DNA of 64,000 nt from Agromyces sp. NDB4Y10. Its GTDB lineage: Bacteria > Actinomycetota > Actinomycetes > Actinomycetales > Microbacteriaceae. A model generated the notes under the pieces. It was not told where the DNA came from. It did no database searches and saw nothing but the letters and a program-made list of their open reading frames with translations. Below, one piece after another: positions 30,852 to 42,331 of the stretch; within the stretch, counting starts at the first letter, position 1, and every line of letters starts with the position of its first letter. Made by a program: the position numbers and the translations under genes. The stretch is taken from positions 18,388-82,387 of the forward strand of contig NZ_LQGY01000032.1 of the NCBI RefSeq assembly GCF_001620055.1. Reading direction: 5' to 3'.

Positions 30852-32147
30852 CTAGGCGAGCCCCCCGACGTCCCGGTTCCGGCGTCGCCCGCGCCGCCGC
30901 CGCGCGGCCGCCGCCTCGGCCGCTGCCTGATCGAGTGCCCGTTCCGCGTCGGCGACCGCGAGCTCCGCGTCGGCCAGGTCGGCCTCCGCGCGCGTCAGCC
31001 GCCGTCGGCCGCGCAGCCACCCGAACCATCCGGCCTCCTCCATGGCGTCGCGGATCGTGCGGACCTCGCGTCGACGCTCGGCCGCGTCGGCCCGGCGCTC
31101 CGCGAGCAGCGCCTCGGCCGCCCGCTGGTCCGGCGTCACCGGACGCAGCGTGTCGTTCGCGTCGGCCGTCTCGATCGCGATCCAGGCGGCGGCGACGAGG
31201 ATCACGATGCTCGCGATGCGGAACCACAGCAGCAGGCCGATGAACACCGTGAACGTCGCCAGCAGTGGGTTGTTCGTCGTCGCCGTCACGAGGAAGCCGC
31301 CCAGCACGTGGAGGACGCTGAGCGCCGCCGAGCCGAGGAGCGAGCCGATCCACATGCGCCGCCACGGCACGGCCGCTCCCGAGAGGAACCGGAACAGGAC
31401 GGCGAGGGCCACGGTGTCGATGACGAACACCACGACGAGCGACCCGAACCGCAGGCCGCCCGACATCACCGGCGAGGCCGCTTCGGCCGAGAGGCCCAGA
31501 AGGTCGAGGAACGCGTCGAGGAGGGTCGTGGCGACGATCGAGAGCAGGGCAGCCACGACGAGGGCGATGCCGAAGCCGAGCGCTGCGAGGAAGTCGCGCG
31601 CCTTGAGCAGGACGTACGGTCGGTCGTCGCGCGGCAGGCCGAAGGTGCTCCGCACCGCGAGCCTCGTATAGGTGATCCAGCTGATCGCCGTCCAGATCAG
31701 GCCCGCGAGGGCCACGGCGCCCGTCAGGCCGAAGAGGCTCGTGCTCGCCTCGGTCACGTCGACGAGGTCGTCCGTCGTGATGAGGCCCTTCGGGCCGATG
31801 AGTCCGGGCGCGTAGGTGTTGATCAGCGTGATGAGGGCGTCCAGCGTGCCCGGGCTCGACACGAGCCAGAGCCCGGCGATCGCGAACGCCACGTAGATCG
31901 CGGCGAACGTCGCGAACAGCGCCTGGTAGCTCATGCCCGCCGACAGCAGGAACCCGTTGCGCTGCAGGAAGTGCCGCCAGACGCGCACGGGGAAGATCTG
32001 CATCGTGCGCCGGGTGAGCTCCGTCACGCGCGCGATCGGCTCGTCGAGGCGCAGCCTGAGCTCGCGCCCGTTCACCGGCTCCGCGCGGGGCGCCACCGCG
32101 GCGCCGCTCGCGTCGCCGTCGGGTCGCCCCGCTCCGCGTCGTCCCAC
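30852..32147 (-). CDS. YihY/BrkB-family membrane protein
   Basis: A 431-residue integral membrane protein with a GTG start. Residues ~55-335 contain six hydrophobic helices typical of the YihY/virulence-factor BrkB family (GFLLSAGMSYQALFATFAAI at helix 1, WRRMWIGSLLGSAALSVLHVLGGF later). The N-terminal ~50 residues are cytoplasmic; the C-terminal ~100 residues are a charged helix that may form a coiled coil, rich in Arg, Ala and Glu. The family was once called ribonuclease BN, wrongly. Function is unknown; transport or envelope roles are guesses. Confidence 0.87.
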   Translation of the reverse strand: MGRRGAGRPDGDASGAAVAPRAEPVNGRELRLRLDEPIARVTELTRRTMQIFPVRVWRHFLQRNGFLLSAGMSYQALFATFAAIYVAFAIAGLWLVSSPGTLDALITLINTYAPGLIGPKGLITTDDLVDVTEASTSLFGLTGAVALAGLIWTAISWITYTRLAVRSTFGLPRDDRPYVLLKARDFLAALGFGIALVVAALLSIVATTLLDAFLDLLGLSAEAASPVMSGGLRFGSLVVVFVIDTVALAVLFRFLSGAAVPWRRMWIGSLLGSAALSVLHVLGGFLVTATTNNPLLATFTVFIGLLLWFRIASIVILVAAAWIAIETADANDTLRPVTPDQRAAEALLAERRADAAERRREVRTIRDAMEEAGWFGWLRGRRRLTRAEADLADAELAVADAERALDQAAAEAAAARRRRGRRRNRDVGGLA

Positions 32148-32185
32148 GCGATCACCCTAGCCAGTGCGCGGCCCCGGACACGACG

Positions 32186-32217
32186 ACGGGCCCGGCGTCC
32201 GCTGACGCCGGGCCCGT
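32186..32217 (-). terminator. Strong hairpin after sdhB
   Basis: Perfect 14-bp stem (arms 32186-32199 and 32204-32217) with a four-base loop CGCT, lying 18 bases after the sdhB stop in the 87-base gap before the YihY gene. No T-run follows. It should end the sdh transcript. Confidence 0.6.
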
Positions 32218-32234
32218 GCCGTCGGTGCTGCCCG

Positions 32235-33002
32235 CTAGGGCTTGCCGCGCATGATCGCCTGCTTGACCTCGGCGATGGCCTTGGTGACCTCGATGCCGCG
32301 GGGGCACGCGTCGGTGCAGTTGAAGGTCGTGCGGCAGCGCCACACGCCCTCCTTGTCGTTCAGGATGTCGAGGCGAACCTTCGCCTCGTCGTCGCGCGAG
32401 TCGAAGATGAAGCGGTGCGCGTTCACGATCGCCGCGGGGCCGAAGTACTGCCCGTCGGTCCAGAACACCGGGCACGACGAGGTGCAGGCGGCGCAGAGGA
32501 TGCACTTGGTGGTGTCGTCGAACCGCGCGCGCGAGGCGACGTCCTGGATGCGCTCCTTGCCCGGCTCCGGGGTGGTGCGCGCCTGCAGGAACGGCTGCAC
32601 CTCGCGGTAGCTCGCGAAGAACGGCTCCATGTCGACGACGAGGTCCTTCTCGAGCGGCAGGCCCTTGATCGCCTCGACGTAGATCGGCTTCGAGATGTCG
32701 AGGTCCTTGATCAGCGTCTTGCAGGCGAGGCGGTTGCGGCCGTTGATGCGCATGGCGTCCGAGCCGCAGATGCCGTGCGCGCACGACCGGCGGAAGGTGA
32801 GCGAGCCATCCTGCTCCCACTTGATCTTGTGGAGCGCGTCGAGCACCCGGTCGGTCGCGTACATCTCGACGTCGAAGTCCTGCCAGCGCGGCTCCGAGTC
32901 GACCTCGGGGTCGTAGCGGCGGATCAGGAACGTGACGGTGAAGGACTGGATCGCGGCATCCGCCGACCCGGCCGACGTGTTCTCGAGCGTGGCGGTCGTC
33001 AC
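32235..33002 (-). CDS. sdhB: Succinate dehydrogenase iron-sulfur subunit
   Basis: Carries electrons from SdhA to quinone through three clusters. The 255-residue protein has the 2Fe-2S Cys set in RSCAHGICGSDAM (with a later Cys in RLACKTL), the 4Fe-4S set CILCAACTSSCP and the 3Fe-4S set around CRTTFNCTDACPRG. It is the last gene of sdhC-sdhD-sdhA-sdhB, starting with GTG one base after the sdhA stop and with GAGGAAG upstream. Confidence 0.97.
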   Translation of the reverse strand: MTTATLENTSAGSADAAIQSFTVTFLIRRYDPEVDSEPRWQDFDVEMYATDRVLDALHKIKWEQDGSLTFRRSCAHGICGSDAMRINGRNRLACKTLIKDLDISKPIYVEAIKGLPLEKDLVVDMEPFFASYREVQPFLQARTTPEPGKERIQDVASRARFDDTTKCILCAACTSSCPVFWTDGQYFGPAAIVNAHRFIFDSRDDEAKVRLDILNDKEGVWRCRTTFNCTDACPRGIEVTKAIAEVKQAIMRGKP

Positions 33003-33003
33003 G

Positions 33004-34815
33004 TCAGTACTTCCTCTCCATGGGCTGGTATCGGGTGATCGTCACCGGCTTCCAGTCGAGCCGGATGTGGTCGGAGGCGATCGACGAGTGGGGGTCGCCC
33101 GACAGGTAGGCCATCGTGTGCTGCATGAACCGCTCGTCGTCGCGGTCGGGGAAGTCGTCGCGCATGTGGCCGCCGCGGCTCTCCTCGCGGTTCGCGGCGG
33201 ACTCGACGACGACCTCGGCGAGGTCGAGCAGGAAGCCGAGCTCGACGGCCTCGAGCAGGTCGGTGTTGAACCGCTTCCCCTTGTCTTGCACGGCGATGTT
33301 GCGGTAGCGCTCGCGCAGGCCGGCGATGACGGATGCCACGTGCGCGAGGGACTCCGCGGTGCGGAACACCTGCGCGCCCTTGTCCATCTCGTCCTGGAGC
33401 TCCTTGCGGATGGCGGCGATGCGCTCGGTGCCGTTCGAGTCGCGGAGCATCTCGAGCATGCGGCGCACGTCGCCGGCCGGGTCGGGCGGGAGCGGCGTGA
33501 AGTCGACGCCGGAGTTGACGTACTCGACCGCGTTGCGACCGGCGCGCTTGCCGAAGACGTTGATGTCGAGCAGCGAGTTCGTGCCGAGGCGGTTGGAACC
33601 GTGCACGGAGACGCAGGCGCACTCGCCGGCCGCGTAGAGGCCCGGCACGACGGTGGTGTTGTCGCGGAGCACCTCGGCGTTGACGTTGGTCGGGATGCCG
33701 CCCATGGCGTAGTGCGCGGTCGGCATCACGGGCACGGGCTCGTAGACCGGATCGACGCCGAGGTAGGTGCGGGCGAACTCGGTGATGTCGGGCAGCTTGG
33801 TCTCGAGGACCTCGGCGCCGAGGTGCGTGCAGTCGAGCAGCACGTAGTCCTTGTTCGGACCGGCGCCGCGGCCCTCCGCGACCTCCTGCACCATGCATCG
33901 GGCGACGATGTCGCGCGGCGCGAGGTCCTTGATGGTCGGGGCGTAGCGCTCCATGAACCGCTCGCCGGACGCGTTGCGGAGGATCGCGCCCTCGCCGCGC
34001 GCGCCCTCGGTGAGGAGGATGCCGAGTCCGGCGAGCCCGGTCGGGTGGAACTGGAAGAACTCCATGTCCTCCAGCGGCAGGCCCTTGCGCCAGATGATGC
34101 CGACGCCGTCGCCCGTGAGCGTGTGGGCGTTCGACGTCGTCTTGTAGATCTTGCCGAAGCCGCCGGTCGCGAAGATCACGGCCTTGGCCTGGAAGACGTG
34201 CAGCTCGCCGGTCGCCAGCTCGTAGGCGACGACGCCCGACGGCTGGGGGACGCCGTCGACCTCGGTCATGACCAGGTCGAGCGCGTAGAACTCGTTGTAG
34301 AACTCGATGCCGAGCTTGACGCAGTTCTGGAACAGCGTCTGCAGGATCATGTGGCCCGTGCGGTCGGCCGCGTAGCACGCGCGGCGGACCGGCGCCTTGC
34401 CGTGGTCGCGCGTGTGGCCGCCGAACCGCCGCTGGTCGATCTTGCCGTCGGGCGTGCGGTTGAACGGCAGGCCCATGTTCTCGAGGTCGATGACCGCGTC
34501 GATCGCCTCGCGCGCGAGGATCTCGGCCGCATCCTGGTCGACGAGGTAGTCACCGCCCTTGACGGTGTCGAACGTGTGCCACTCCCAGCTGTCCTCCTCG
34601 ACGTTCGCGAGGGCGGCCGCCATGCCGCCCTGCGCCGCGCCCGTGTGCGAGCGGGTCGGGTAGAGCTTCGAGATGACGGCGGTGCGCGCGCCGGGGCCGG
34701 CCTCGATCGCGGCGCGCATGCCGGCGCCGCCGGCGCCCACGATGACGATGTCGAACTGGTGGTGGTGCACGCCGTCGACGATCGTCGACTCGGCGCTGGC
34801 GTTCTGGGGGTTCAC
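33004..34815 (-). CDS. sdhA: Succinate dehydrogenase flavoprotein subunit
   Basis: Oxidises succinate to fumarate in the citric acid cycle. The 603-residue protein has the FAD fold [19 protein letters not shown], the covalent FAD His in [12 protein letters not shown], substrate residues in [12 protein letters not shown] and GGIPTN, and the C-terminal RHAGR-like region. GTG start with AGGAGT upstream. It stands between sdhD and sdhB in the four-gene complex II operon. Confidence 0.97.
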   Translation of the reverse strand: MNPQNASAESTIVDGVHHHQFDIVIVGAGGAGMRAAIEAGPGARTAVISKLYPTRSHTGAAQGGMAAALANVEEDSWEWHTFDTVKGGDYLVDQDAAEILAREAIDAVIDLENMGLPFNRTPDGKIDQRRFGGHTRDHGKAPVRRACYAADRTGHMILQTLFQNCVKLGIEFYNEFYALDLVMTEVDGVPQPSGVVAYELATGELHVFQAKAVIFATGGFGKIYKTTSNAHTLTGDGVGIIWRKGLPLEDMEFFQFHPTGLAGLGILLTEGARGEGAILRNASGERFMERYAPTIKDLAPRDIVARCMVQEVAEGRGAGPNKDYVLLDCTHLGAEVLETKLPDITEFARTYLGVDPVYEPVPVMPTAHYAMGGIPTNVNAEVLRDNTTVVPGLYAAGECACVSVHGSNRLGTNSLLDINVFGKRAGRNAVEYVNSGVDFTPLPPDPAGDVRRMLEMLRDSNGTERIAAIRKELQDEMDKGAQVFRTAESLAHVASVIAGLRERYRNIAVQDKGKRFNTDLLEAVELGFLLDLAEVVVESAANREESRGGHMRDDFPDRDDERFMQHTMAYLSGDPHSSIASDHIRLDWKPVTITRYQPMERKY

Positions 34816-34822
34816 GTGACTC

Positions 34823-35269
34823 CTATGCGGCGGGGCAGAACGAGGGGAGCAGGTCGGCGGGCGATCCGGCGGGGCACGGGTCGAAGGTGAACACGACCAG
34901 CGTGCCGAGCACGAGCAGCACGGCGACGGATGCCACGAGCGCGAGCTTCAGCACCTTCTGCACGGTGCCCGGGTTCGTGTAGTCGTTGATCAGCGTGCGC
35001 ATGCCGTTGGCGCCGTGGATCAGGGCCAGCCACAGCATGAGGACGTCCCACCACTGCCAGAACGGCGAGGCCCACTTGCCGGCGACGAAGCCGAAGTCGA
35101 TCGCCTTCACGCCCTCGCCGACCATGAGGTTGGCGAAGAGGTGGCCGAAGATGAGCACGAGGAGGATCACGCCGGAGGCGCGCATGTAGATCCAGCCCCA
35201 CTTCTCGACGTTGACGCCGCGGCGAGGCGCCGGCCGTGCGGGGGTGCGCGGGGATTCGATGACGGTCAT
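34823..35269 (-). CDS. sdhD: Succinate dehydrogenase membrane anchor subunit D
   Basis: A 148-residue protein with three membrane helices: about residues 28-48 ([20 protein letters not shown]), 68-88 and 104-124. His in FGHLF and in [10 protein letters not shown] may ligate heme b or line the quinone pocket together with SdhC. AGGAGC lies 11 bases before the ATG. Its position between sdhC and sdhA identifies it, as anchor sequences are weakly conserved. Confidence 0.92.
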   Translation of the reverse strand: MTVIESPRTPARPAPRRGVNVEKWGWIYMRASGVILLVLIFGHLFANLMVGEGVKAIDFGFVAGKWASPFWQWWDVLMLWLALIHGANGMRTLINDYTNPGTVQKVLKLALVASVAVLLVLGTLVVFTFDPCPAGSPADLLPSFCPAA

Positions 35270-35279
35270 CTCGGCGCTC

Positions 35280-35702
35280 CTAGTGGCTGAAGACGTTGAT
35301 GAGGTGGCGCGGGGTGAACGCGAGCATGGTCAGCACCCACAGGCCGATGACGACGTAGAAGAGGACCTTCTGGTTGCGCGTGGCCCACGACCAGAAGTCG
35401 ACGAGGATGACGCGGATGCCGTTGTACGCGTGGAAGACGATGGCTCCCACGAGCGCGACCTCGCCGAGGCCCATGATGGGCGTCTGGTAGGCGGCGATCA
35501 CCGCGTTGTACGCCTCGGGGCTCACGCGGACCAGCGAGGTGTCGAGGATGTGCACGAGGAGGAAGAAGAAGATCGCGACTCCCGTGATCCGGTGCAGCAC
35601 CCACGACCACATACCCTCGCGGCCGCGGTAGAGCGTGCCGCCCGGCTTCTCGGTCGCCGGCTTCTCGGGTGCGGTCGGGGTCCGTGTCGTCGTTGTTGAC
35701 AT
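35280..35702 (-). CDS. sdhC: Succinate dehydrogenase cytochrome b556 subunit C
   Basis: A 140-residue anchor with three helices. The family signature LHRITGVAIFFFLLVHILDTS has Ser/Arg-region and heme-ligand His residues, and FHAYNGIRVILVD sits in the second loop. The ATG at 35702 has AGGAGG seven bases upstream; a TTG six bases further out in frame is less likely. First gene of the operon; TAGACT (minus strand, 35769-35774) could be its -10 element. Confidence 0.94.
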   Translation of the reverse strand: MSTTTTRTPTAPEKPATEKPGGTLYRGREGMWSWVLHRITGVAIFFFLLVHILDTSLVRVSPEAYNAVIAAYQTPIMGLGEVALVGAIVFHAYNGIRVILVDFWSWATRNQKVLFYVVIGLWVLTMLAFTPRHLINVFSH

Positions 35703-35828
35703 GGACAACCCTCCTGGCGGTGTGCGTCGCCCGACTGTGGGCGCGACGGGACCGATGGCCCGGGTTCGAGTCTAATCCCGACTCGGGCGTGCTCCGGTCG
35801 CCGCCGTGTCCACCCGTCGGCCCGCCGC

Positions 35829-35834
35829 TATCCT
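35829..35834 (+). promoter_or_regulatory. Putative -10 element, leaderless manC
   Basis: TATCCT ends six bases before the ATG at 35841, which has no good ribosome site. This spacing would place the transcription start at the start codon. Inferred. Confidence 0.45.
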
Positions 35835-35840
35835 GAGCGG

Positions 35841-36959
35841 ATGCGACAGGCACCCCTCGACCGCTTCTACAGCGTCATCCCCGCGGGCGGGGTCGGCTCA
35901 CGGCTCTGGCCGCTCTCGCGCGCCGACGCCCCCAAGTTCCTGCACGACCTGACCGGATCCGGCCAGACCCTGCTGCGCGACACGTGGGAGCGGCTGGCCC
36001 CGATCTCGGGCGAGCAGCGCATCATGGTCGTCACCGGGCGCGCCCACCGCGCGGCCGTGGAGGCGCAGCTGCCGGAGCTCGCCGACGAGAACATCGTGCT
36101 CGAGAGCGAGCCGCGCGACTCGACCGCCGCGATCGGCCTGGCGGCCGCCATCCTCGAACGCCGCGAACCGGGCGTCATCATCGGCTCCTTCGCCGCCGAC
36201 CACGTGATCTCGGGTTCGACGCTCTTCCGCGAGGCGGTGACCGCGGCCGTCGCCGTCGCCGACGCCGGTTACATCGCGACGATCGGCATCACGCCGACCG
36301 AGCCCGCCGTGGGCTTCGGCTACATCGAGTGCGGCGATCCGCTCGAGCTGGGCGAGCACGAGCACGTCTCGGCGGTGTCGAGCTTCGTCGAGAAGCCCGA
36401 CCTCGAGACCGCGAAGCGCTACCTCGACGGCGGTCGGCACCTCTGGAACGCCGGCATGTTCATCGCGCGCGCCGACCTGCTCCTCGCCGAGATCGCGCGC
36501 ACCAAGCCCGAGCTCCACGCCGGCCTCGTCGAACTCGCCGCCGCGTGGGACGATCCGGCGACGCGCGGCCCGGCGGTCGACCGCATCTGGCCGACGCTGG
36601 AGAAGATCGCGATCGACTACTCGGTGGCCGAGCCGGCGGCGGCGGCCGGCCGCATGGCGGTCATCCGCGGTCACTTCCAGTGGGACGACGTGGGCGACTT
36701 CGCCTCGCTCGCCAAGCTCAACACCGCCGGGCGCTCGGGGGAGCTCGCCATCCTCGGAGAGAACGCGCGGGTCCTCGCCGACGCGTCGAGCGGCATCGTC
36801 GTGAGCCGCGCCGACCGCGTGATCAGCCTCATCGGCGTGCGCGATATCGTCGTCGTAGACACGCCCGACGCACTCCTCGTCACCACGAGCGAGCACGCGC
36901 AGCGGGTGAAGGCGGTCGTCGACGCCCTCCGGCTCGGCGGCTCGAACGACGTGCTCTAG
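35841..36959 (+). CDS. manC: Mannose-1-phosphate guanylyltransferase
   Basis: Makes GDP-mannose from mannose 1-phosphate and GTP for glycan and lipoglycan synthesis. The 372-residue protein has the nucleotidyltransferase signature AGGVGSRLWPLSR with the catalytic Arg, then VTGRAHRAAV, the metal Asp in FAADHVI, VEKPD and GMFIARADLLL, and a C-terminal beta-helix-like segment (DDVGDFASLAKLN). Length fits the single-function enzyme without the isomerase domain of ManC/AlgA. It is divergent from sdh and 21 bases before the BMP gene. Confidence 0.92.
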   Translation: MRQAPLDRFYSVIPAGGVGSRLWPLSRADAPKFLHDLTGSGQTLLRDTWERLAPISGEQRIMVVTGRAHRAAVEAQLPELADENIVLESEPRDSTAAIGLAAAILERREPGVIIGSFAADHVISGSTLFREAVTAAVAVADAGYIATIGITPTEPAVGFGYIECGDPLELGEHEHVSAVSSFVEKPDLETAKRYLDGGRHLWNAGMFIARADLLLAEIARTKPELHAGLVELAAAWDDPATRGPAVDRIWPTLEKIAIDYSVAEPAAAAGRMAVIRGHFQWDDVGDFASLAKLNTAGRSGELAILGENARVLADASSGIVVSRADRVISLIGVRDIVVVDTPDALLVTTSEHAQRVKAVVDALRLGGSNDVL

Positions 36960-36980
36960 GCGCGGGAAGGCGGTCGGCGG

Positions 36981-38042
36981 ATGCGGATGCGCAGGTCAGT
37001 CCGGTTCGGAGTCGCCCTGGTGGCGGCATCCGTCGCCCTCGCGGGCTGCGCGCCCGCGCCGGAAGCCGGCGACGACGGCACGGCCGCCGACGGCTGCGTG
37101 CGGATGGTGACCAACTCGGGCGGGCTCGAGGACCGGTCGTTCAACCAGTCGAGCTGGGAGGGCCTGCAGCAGGCCGAGTCGGAGTACGGCGTCGAGGCCG
37201 AGGCGCTCGTGTCCACGAGCGAGACGGACCTCGCCCCGAACGTGCAGCAGGCCGTCGACTCGGGCTGCGGGCTCATCGTCACCGTGGGGTACGAGCTCGC
37301 CGACGCGACGCTCGACCAGGCGGGTCGCAACCCCGACCTCGCCTTCGCGATCGTCGACGAGTCGGTCGAGGCCGACAACGTCAAGCCCGTCGTCTTCGAC
37401 ACCGCGCAGGCGTCCTTCCTCGCCGGGTACCTCGCGGCCGGCGTGACGAAGACCGGTGTGGTGGCCACGTTCGGCGGCGGCAACCAGCCGCCCGTGACCC
37501 TGTTCATGGACGGCTTCGTCGACGGGGTGGCGCGGTACAACGAGGTGCACGGCACCGACGTGCGGGCGCTCGGCTGGAACAAGGACAGCCAGGAGGGTTC
37601 GTTCACCGGCGACTTCGAGGACATCAACAAGGGCAAGGTGCTCACCGAGGGCTTCATCGACCAGGGAGCGGACGTGATCCTGCCCGTGGCCGGGCAGGTC
37701 GGCGAGGGCGCCGCGGCGGCGGCGGTCGAGCGAGACGGCGTCTCGATCATCTGGGTCGACAGCGACGGGTACGAGACCCTCCCGGCCGAGTTCCGGCCCG
37801 TGCTGCTCACGAGCGTGCTGAAGAACACCCAGCAGGCGATGGTCGAGATCGTCGGCGAAGTGCGAGCGGAGACCTTCGACAACGAGCCCTACGTCGGCAC
37901 GCTCGAGAACGGCGGGGTCGACCTCGCGCCGTACCACGACCTCGAGCCGCTCGTCCCGCCCGAGCTGCAGGGCGAGCTCGAGGGCATCCGCCAGGCGATC
38001 ATCGCCGGGGAGCTCGTCATCGAGTCGCCCTCCACCCCCTGA
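36981..38042 (+). CDS. BMP-family nucleoside-binding lipoprotein 1
   Basis: A 353-residue substrate-binding lipoprotein: basic start MRMRRSVRFG, hydrophobic signal and lipobox VALAGC. The body is a periplasmic-binding fold of the Bmp/Med family, with GGLEDRSFNQSSWEGLQQA at the N-terminus, VFDTAQASFLAGYLAAG and WVDSDGYETL. Family members bind purine nucleosides for ABC import. It is a paralogue of the second BMP gene 177 bases downstream and shares the order of motifs but diverges in detail, so the two may prefer different nucleosides. Confidence 0.92.
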   Translation: MRMRRSVRFGVALVAASVALAGCAPAPEAGDDGTAADGCVRMVTNSGGLEDRSFNQSSWEGLQQAESEYGVEAEALVSTSETDLAPNVQQAVDSGCGLIVTVGYELADATLDQAGRNPDLAFAIVDESVEADNVKPVVFDTAQASFLAGYLAAGVTKTGVVATFGGGNQPPVTLFMDGFVDGVARYNEVHGTDVRALGWNKDSQEGSFTGDFEDINKGKVLTEGFIDQGADVILPVAGQVGEGAAAAAVERDGVSIIWVDSDGYETLPAEFRPVLLTSVLKNTQQAMVEIVGEVRAETFDNEPYVGTLENGGVDLAPYHDLEPLVPPELQGELEGIRQAIIAGELVIESPSTP

Positions 38043-38079
38043 ACGGATGGCGCGCCCCCCGCTCGGGGGTGAGTTCCAC

Positions 38080-38095
38080 CTGCTCATATGAGCAG
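38080..38095. promoter_or_regulatory. 16-bp palindrome, candidate operator
   Basis: CTGCTCATATGAGCAG is a perfect 16-bp palindrome in the 177-base gap between the two BMP genes, 125 bases before the second one. It is AT-richer in the centre than its surroundings. Regulator unknown. Confidence 0.5.
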
Positions 38096-38219
38096 AATGT
38101 CGCGGCTTCATAACCATTGCCCGATGGCCGAGCGGGACCGGTTCCGTGCGGCGCAACTTTGGGTAACGTGACCTCACGGTCCCCGAGACCCGTTCGGGGT
38201 GCGTCTTTTGGAGGACACA

Positions 38220-39326
38220 GTGACGTTCACGTTCAAGAAGGCCGCGTTCGGCGGTCTGGCGACGCTCGGTGCGGTCGCGCTGCTCGCCGGCTGCGCTTCG
38301 GCGCCCGAGGAGTCGGACGAGGCCGGCGGCGGCGAGGCGCTCGACTACCTGCCCTGCATGGTCTCCGACGCGGGCGGATTCGACGACAAGTCGTTCAACC
38401 AGCTCGGTCTCGAGGGCATGCAGCGTGCGGCCGACGAGCTCGGCACGGAGTACATCGAGGTCGAGTCGGCCGCGGAGACCGACTACCCGTCGAACCTCCA
38501 GAACCTCGTCGACCAGGGCTGCAACACCATCGTCACCGTCGGCTTCCTGCTCGCGCCGGCCGCCCTCGAGTCGGCGACCGCGAACCCCGACGTCGAGTAC
38601 GTCTCGATCGACGACACCGTCGACCAGGACTTCGACGGCACCACCGACGCCGAGAACATCAAGCCGATCATCTTCGACACCGCCCAGGCGGCGTTCCTCG
38701 CCGGGTACCTCTCGGCGGGCATGTCCGAGACCGGCGCCGTCGGCACCTTCGGCGGCATCAACATCCCGACCGTCTCGATCTTCATGGACGGCTTCGCCCA
38801 GGGCGTCGAGTACCACAACGAGCAGAAGGGCACCGACGTCCAGGTCATCGGCTGGGACCGCGCCGCCCAGGACGGCTCCTTCACCGGCGGCTTCGAGGCG
38901 AACGACACCGCTCGCCAGGTCGCGCAGGGCCTCATCGACCAGAACGTCGACGTGCTCCTTCCCGTCGGCGGCCCGATCTACCAGAGCGCCGCGGCCGCGA
39001 TCCGCGACGCCGGCCGTGACATCGCCCTGATCGGCGTCGACGCGGACGTGTTCGAGACCGACCCGTCGGTCGGCGACCTCCTCCTCACCTCGATCCGCAA
39101 GGGCATCGACGTGGGCACCTACGAGGCGCTCGTCGCCGCCGGTAACGGCGAGTTCTCGGCTGAGCCGTTCATCGGCACGCTCGAGAACGAGGGCGTCGGC
39201 CTCGCGCCGTTCCACGACTTCGAGGACGCCGTCTCCGACGAGCTGAAGACGGAGATCGAGGACCTGCAGCAGCAGATCATCGACGGCGACATCGTCGTCG
39301 AGTCCTACCTCGCTTCGCAGGAGTAG
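38220..39326 (+). CDS. BMP-family nucleoside-binding lipoprotein 2
   Basis: A 368-residue lipoprotein. The GTG at 38220 is chosen because GGAGG lies six bases upstream; another GTG 21 bases earlier is in frame. The signal ends at lipobox LLAGC. The binding domain has GGFDDKSFNQLGLEGMQRA, IFDTAQAAFLAGYLSAG and LIGVDADVFET. Likely binds nucleosides for the ABC importer encoded next. A six-pair hairpin at 38181-38199 lies in the leader. A strong terminator-like hairpin follows the stop, which would raise its level relative to the transporter genes. Confidence 0.93.
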   Translation: MTFTFKKAAFGGLATLGAVALLAGCASAPEESDEAGGGEALDYLPCMVSDAGGFDDKSFNQLGLEGMQRAADELGTEYIEVESAAETDYPSNLQNLVDQGCNTIVTVGFLLAPAALESATANPDVEYVSIDDTVDQDFDGTTDAENIKPIIFDTAQAAFLAGYLSAGMSETGAVGTFGGINIPTVSIFMDGFAQGVEYHNEQKGTDVQVIGWDRAAQDGSFTGGFEANDTARQVAQGLIDQNVDVLLPVGGPIYQSAAAAIRDAGRDIALIGVDADVFETDPSVGDLLLTSIRKGIDVGTYEALVAAGNGEFSAEPFIGTLENEGVGLAPFHDFEDAVSDELKTEIEDLQQQIIDGDIVVESYLASQE

Positions 39327-39334
39327 GCACACGC

Positions 39335-39369
39335 ACGGAGGGGGGTCGGCGCAGCCGGCCTCCCTCCGT
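39335..39369 (+). terminator. Hairpin between BMP 2 and the ABC ATPase
   Basis: A 16-bp stem (arms 39335-39350 and 39354-39369) with two G-T pairs and a three-base loop, eight bases after the BMP stop. Probably ends most transcripts so that binding protein exceeds transporter. Confidence 0.6.
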
Positions 39370-39469
39370 CGTTTCCAGCGGGTGCGCGACATCCGCAACA
39401 TCTGAGCGGCCCCGGCCGCGCATCGGCGCACTTCGGCGCACGACCGCGGCGATCGGCGGTCGGAGAACT

Positions 39470-39475
39470 TAGGAT
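39470..39475 (+). promoter_or_regulatory. Putative -10 element, leaderless ATPase gene
   Basis: TAGGAT ends seven bases before the ATG at 39483, which has no ribosome site. Fits a separate leaderless promoter for the transporter and salvage genes downstream of the hairpin. Inferred. Confidence 0.5.
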
Positions 39476-39482
39476 CGGTGGC

Positions 39483-41017
<1,535 letters not shown>

Positions 41018-41021
<4 letters not shown>

Positions 41022-42331
41022 GCAACGCCAACGACCCCGACGTGGCACTGCAGACGGGCACGGCGGTGCCGCCGGACGAGCCGGTCCGCGAGCGCGAGCC
41101 CGAGGTCGAGCCGCCGTCGCGCTGGCACGAGGCCTTCCGTCGCGTGACGACCGGCAACGCGATCATCTCGGTGCTCGCCGTGCTCCTCGCCCTCATCGTC
41201 GGCGCGATCATGATCGCGTTCACCGACGAGCGCGTCCAAGCGGCATCCGCCTACTTCTTCGCCCGACCCGGCGATACGTTCGTCGCGATCTGGGATGCGG
41301 TCGGCGGCGCGTACGCGGCCTTCTTCCAGGGCTCGATCTACAACTTCCGTCGGGACGACTTCATCTCGGGCATCCGACCGCTCACCGAGACGCTCAAGTT
41401 CTCGGCGCCCCTCATCGCGGCCGGACTCGGCGTGGGCCTCGCGTTCCGCGTCGGCATGTTCAACATCGGCGGACGCGGGCAGATGCTCCTCGCCGCCGCC
41501 GGCGCCGGTTGGGTCGCGTTCTCGTTCGACCTCCCGTGGGGCCTCCACATGATCGTCGCGGTCATCGTCGGCCTCCTGGCCGGAGCGCTGTGGGCCGGGA
41601 TCGCGGGACTGCTGAAGGCGCGCACGGGCGCGCACGAGGTCATCGTGACCATCATGCTGAACTACGTCGCCCTCTACCTCGTGTCGTGGATGCTGCGCAC
41701 GCCCGGGCTCCTGCAGGCACCCGGGTCGAACAACCCCAAGACGCCGCCGATGAAGGACACGGCGATCTTCCCCGACCTGCTCCCGGGGCCCCAGCTGAAC
41801 CTCCACTTCGGCTTCCTGCTCTCGATCGGCGCCGTCTTCCTCGTGTGGTGGATCCTCGACCGGTCGAGCCTCGGGTTCAAGTTCCGCGCGGTGGGCCTCA
41901 ATCCGAACGCGGCGCGCGTCGCCGGCATCAACGTCAAGTCGATGTACGTCTACGCGATGCTGATCTCGGGTGCGCTCGTCGGCCTCGCCGGCGTCCACCA
42001 GGTGCTCGGCACCGTCACCACCGGCTTCTCCTCGGGCATCGACGCGGGCATCGGCTTCGACGCGATCACCGTGGCGCTGCTCGGCCGATCGACGCCGTTC
42101 GGCATCCTCGCCGCCGGCCTGCTGTTCGGCGCGTTCAAGGCCGGTGGCTTCTCGATGCAGGCCGCCGAGGGCGTGCCGATCGACATCGTCCTCGTGGTGC
42201 AGTCGCTCATCGTGCTGTTCATCGCCGCGCCCCCGCTGGTCCGGGCGATCTTCCGCCTGCCCCAGCCGGGCGCCAAGCCCAAGTCCAAGCGAACGCGGAC
42301 GCCCCGCAAGGAGGAGGTGGCGGCGAAGTGA
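41018..42331 (+). CDS. Nucleoside ABC importer permease 1
   Basis: A 437-residue BPD_transp_2-family membrane protein with a ~45-residue cytoplasmic N-terminus and about eight to ten helices. Family markers are FRVGMFNIGGRGQMLLAAAGA, KARTGAHEVIVTIMLNYVALYLVSW and FRAVGLNPNAARVAGINV (the coupling loop). Begins by ATGA overlap with the ATPase and ends by GTGA overlap with the second permease. The long charged C-terminus is Lys-rich. Purine nucleosides are the likely cargo. Confidence 0.94.
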
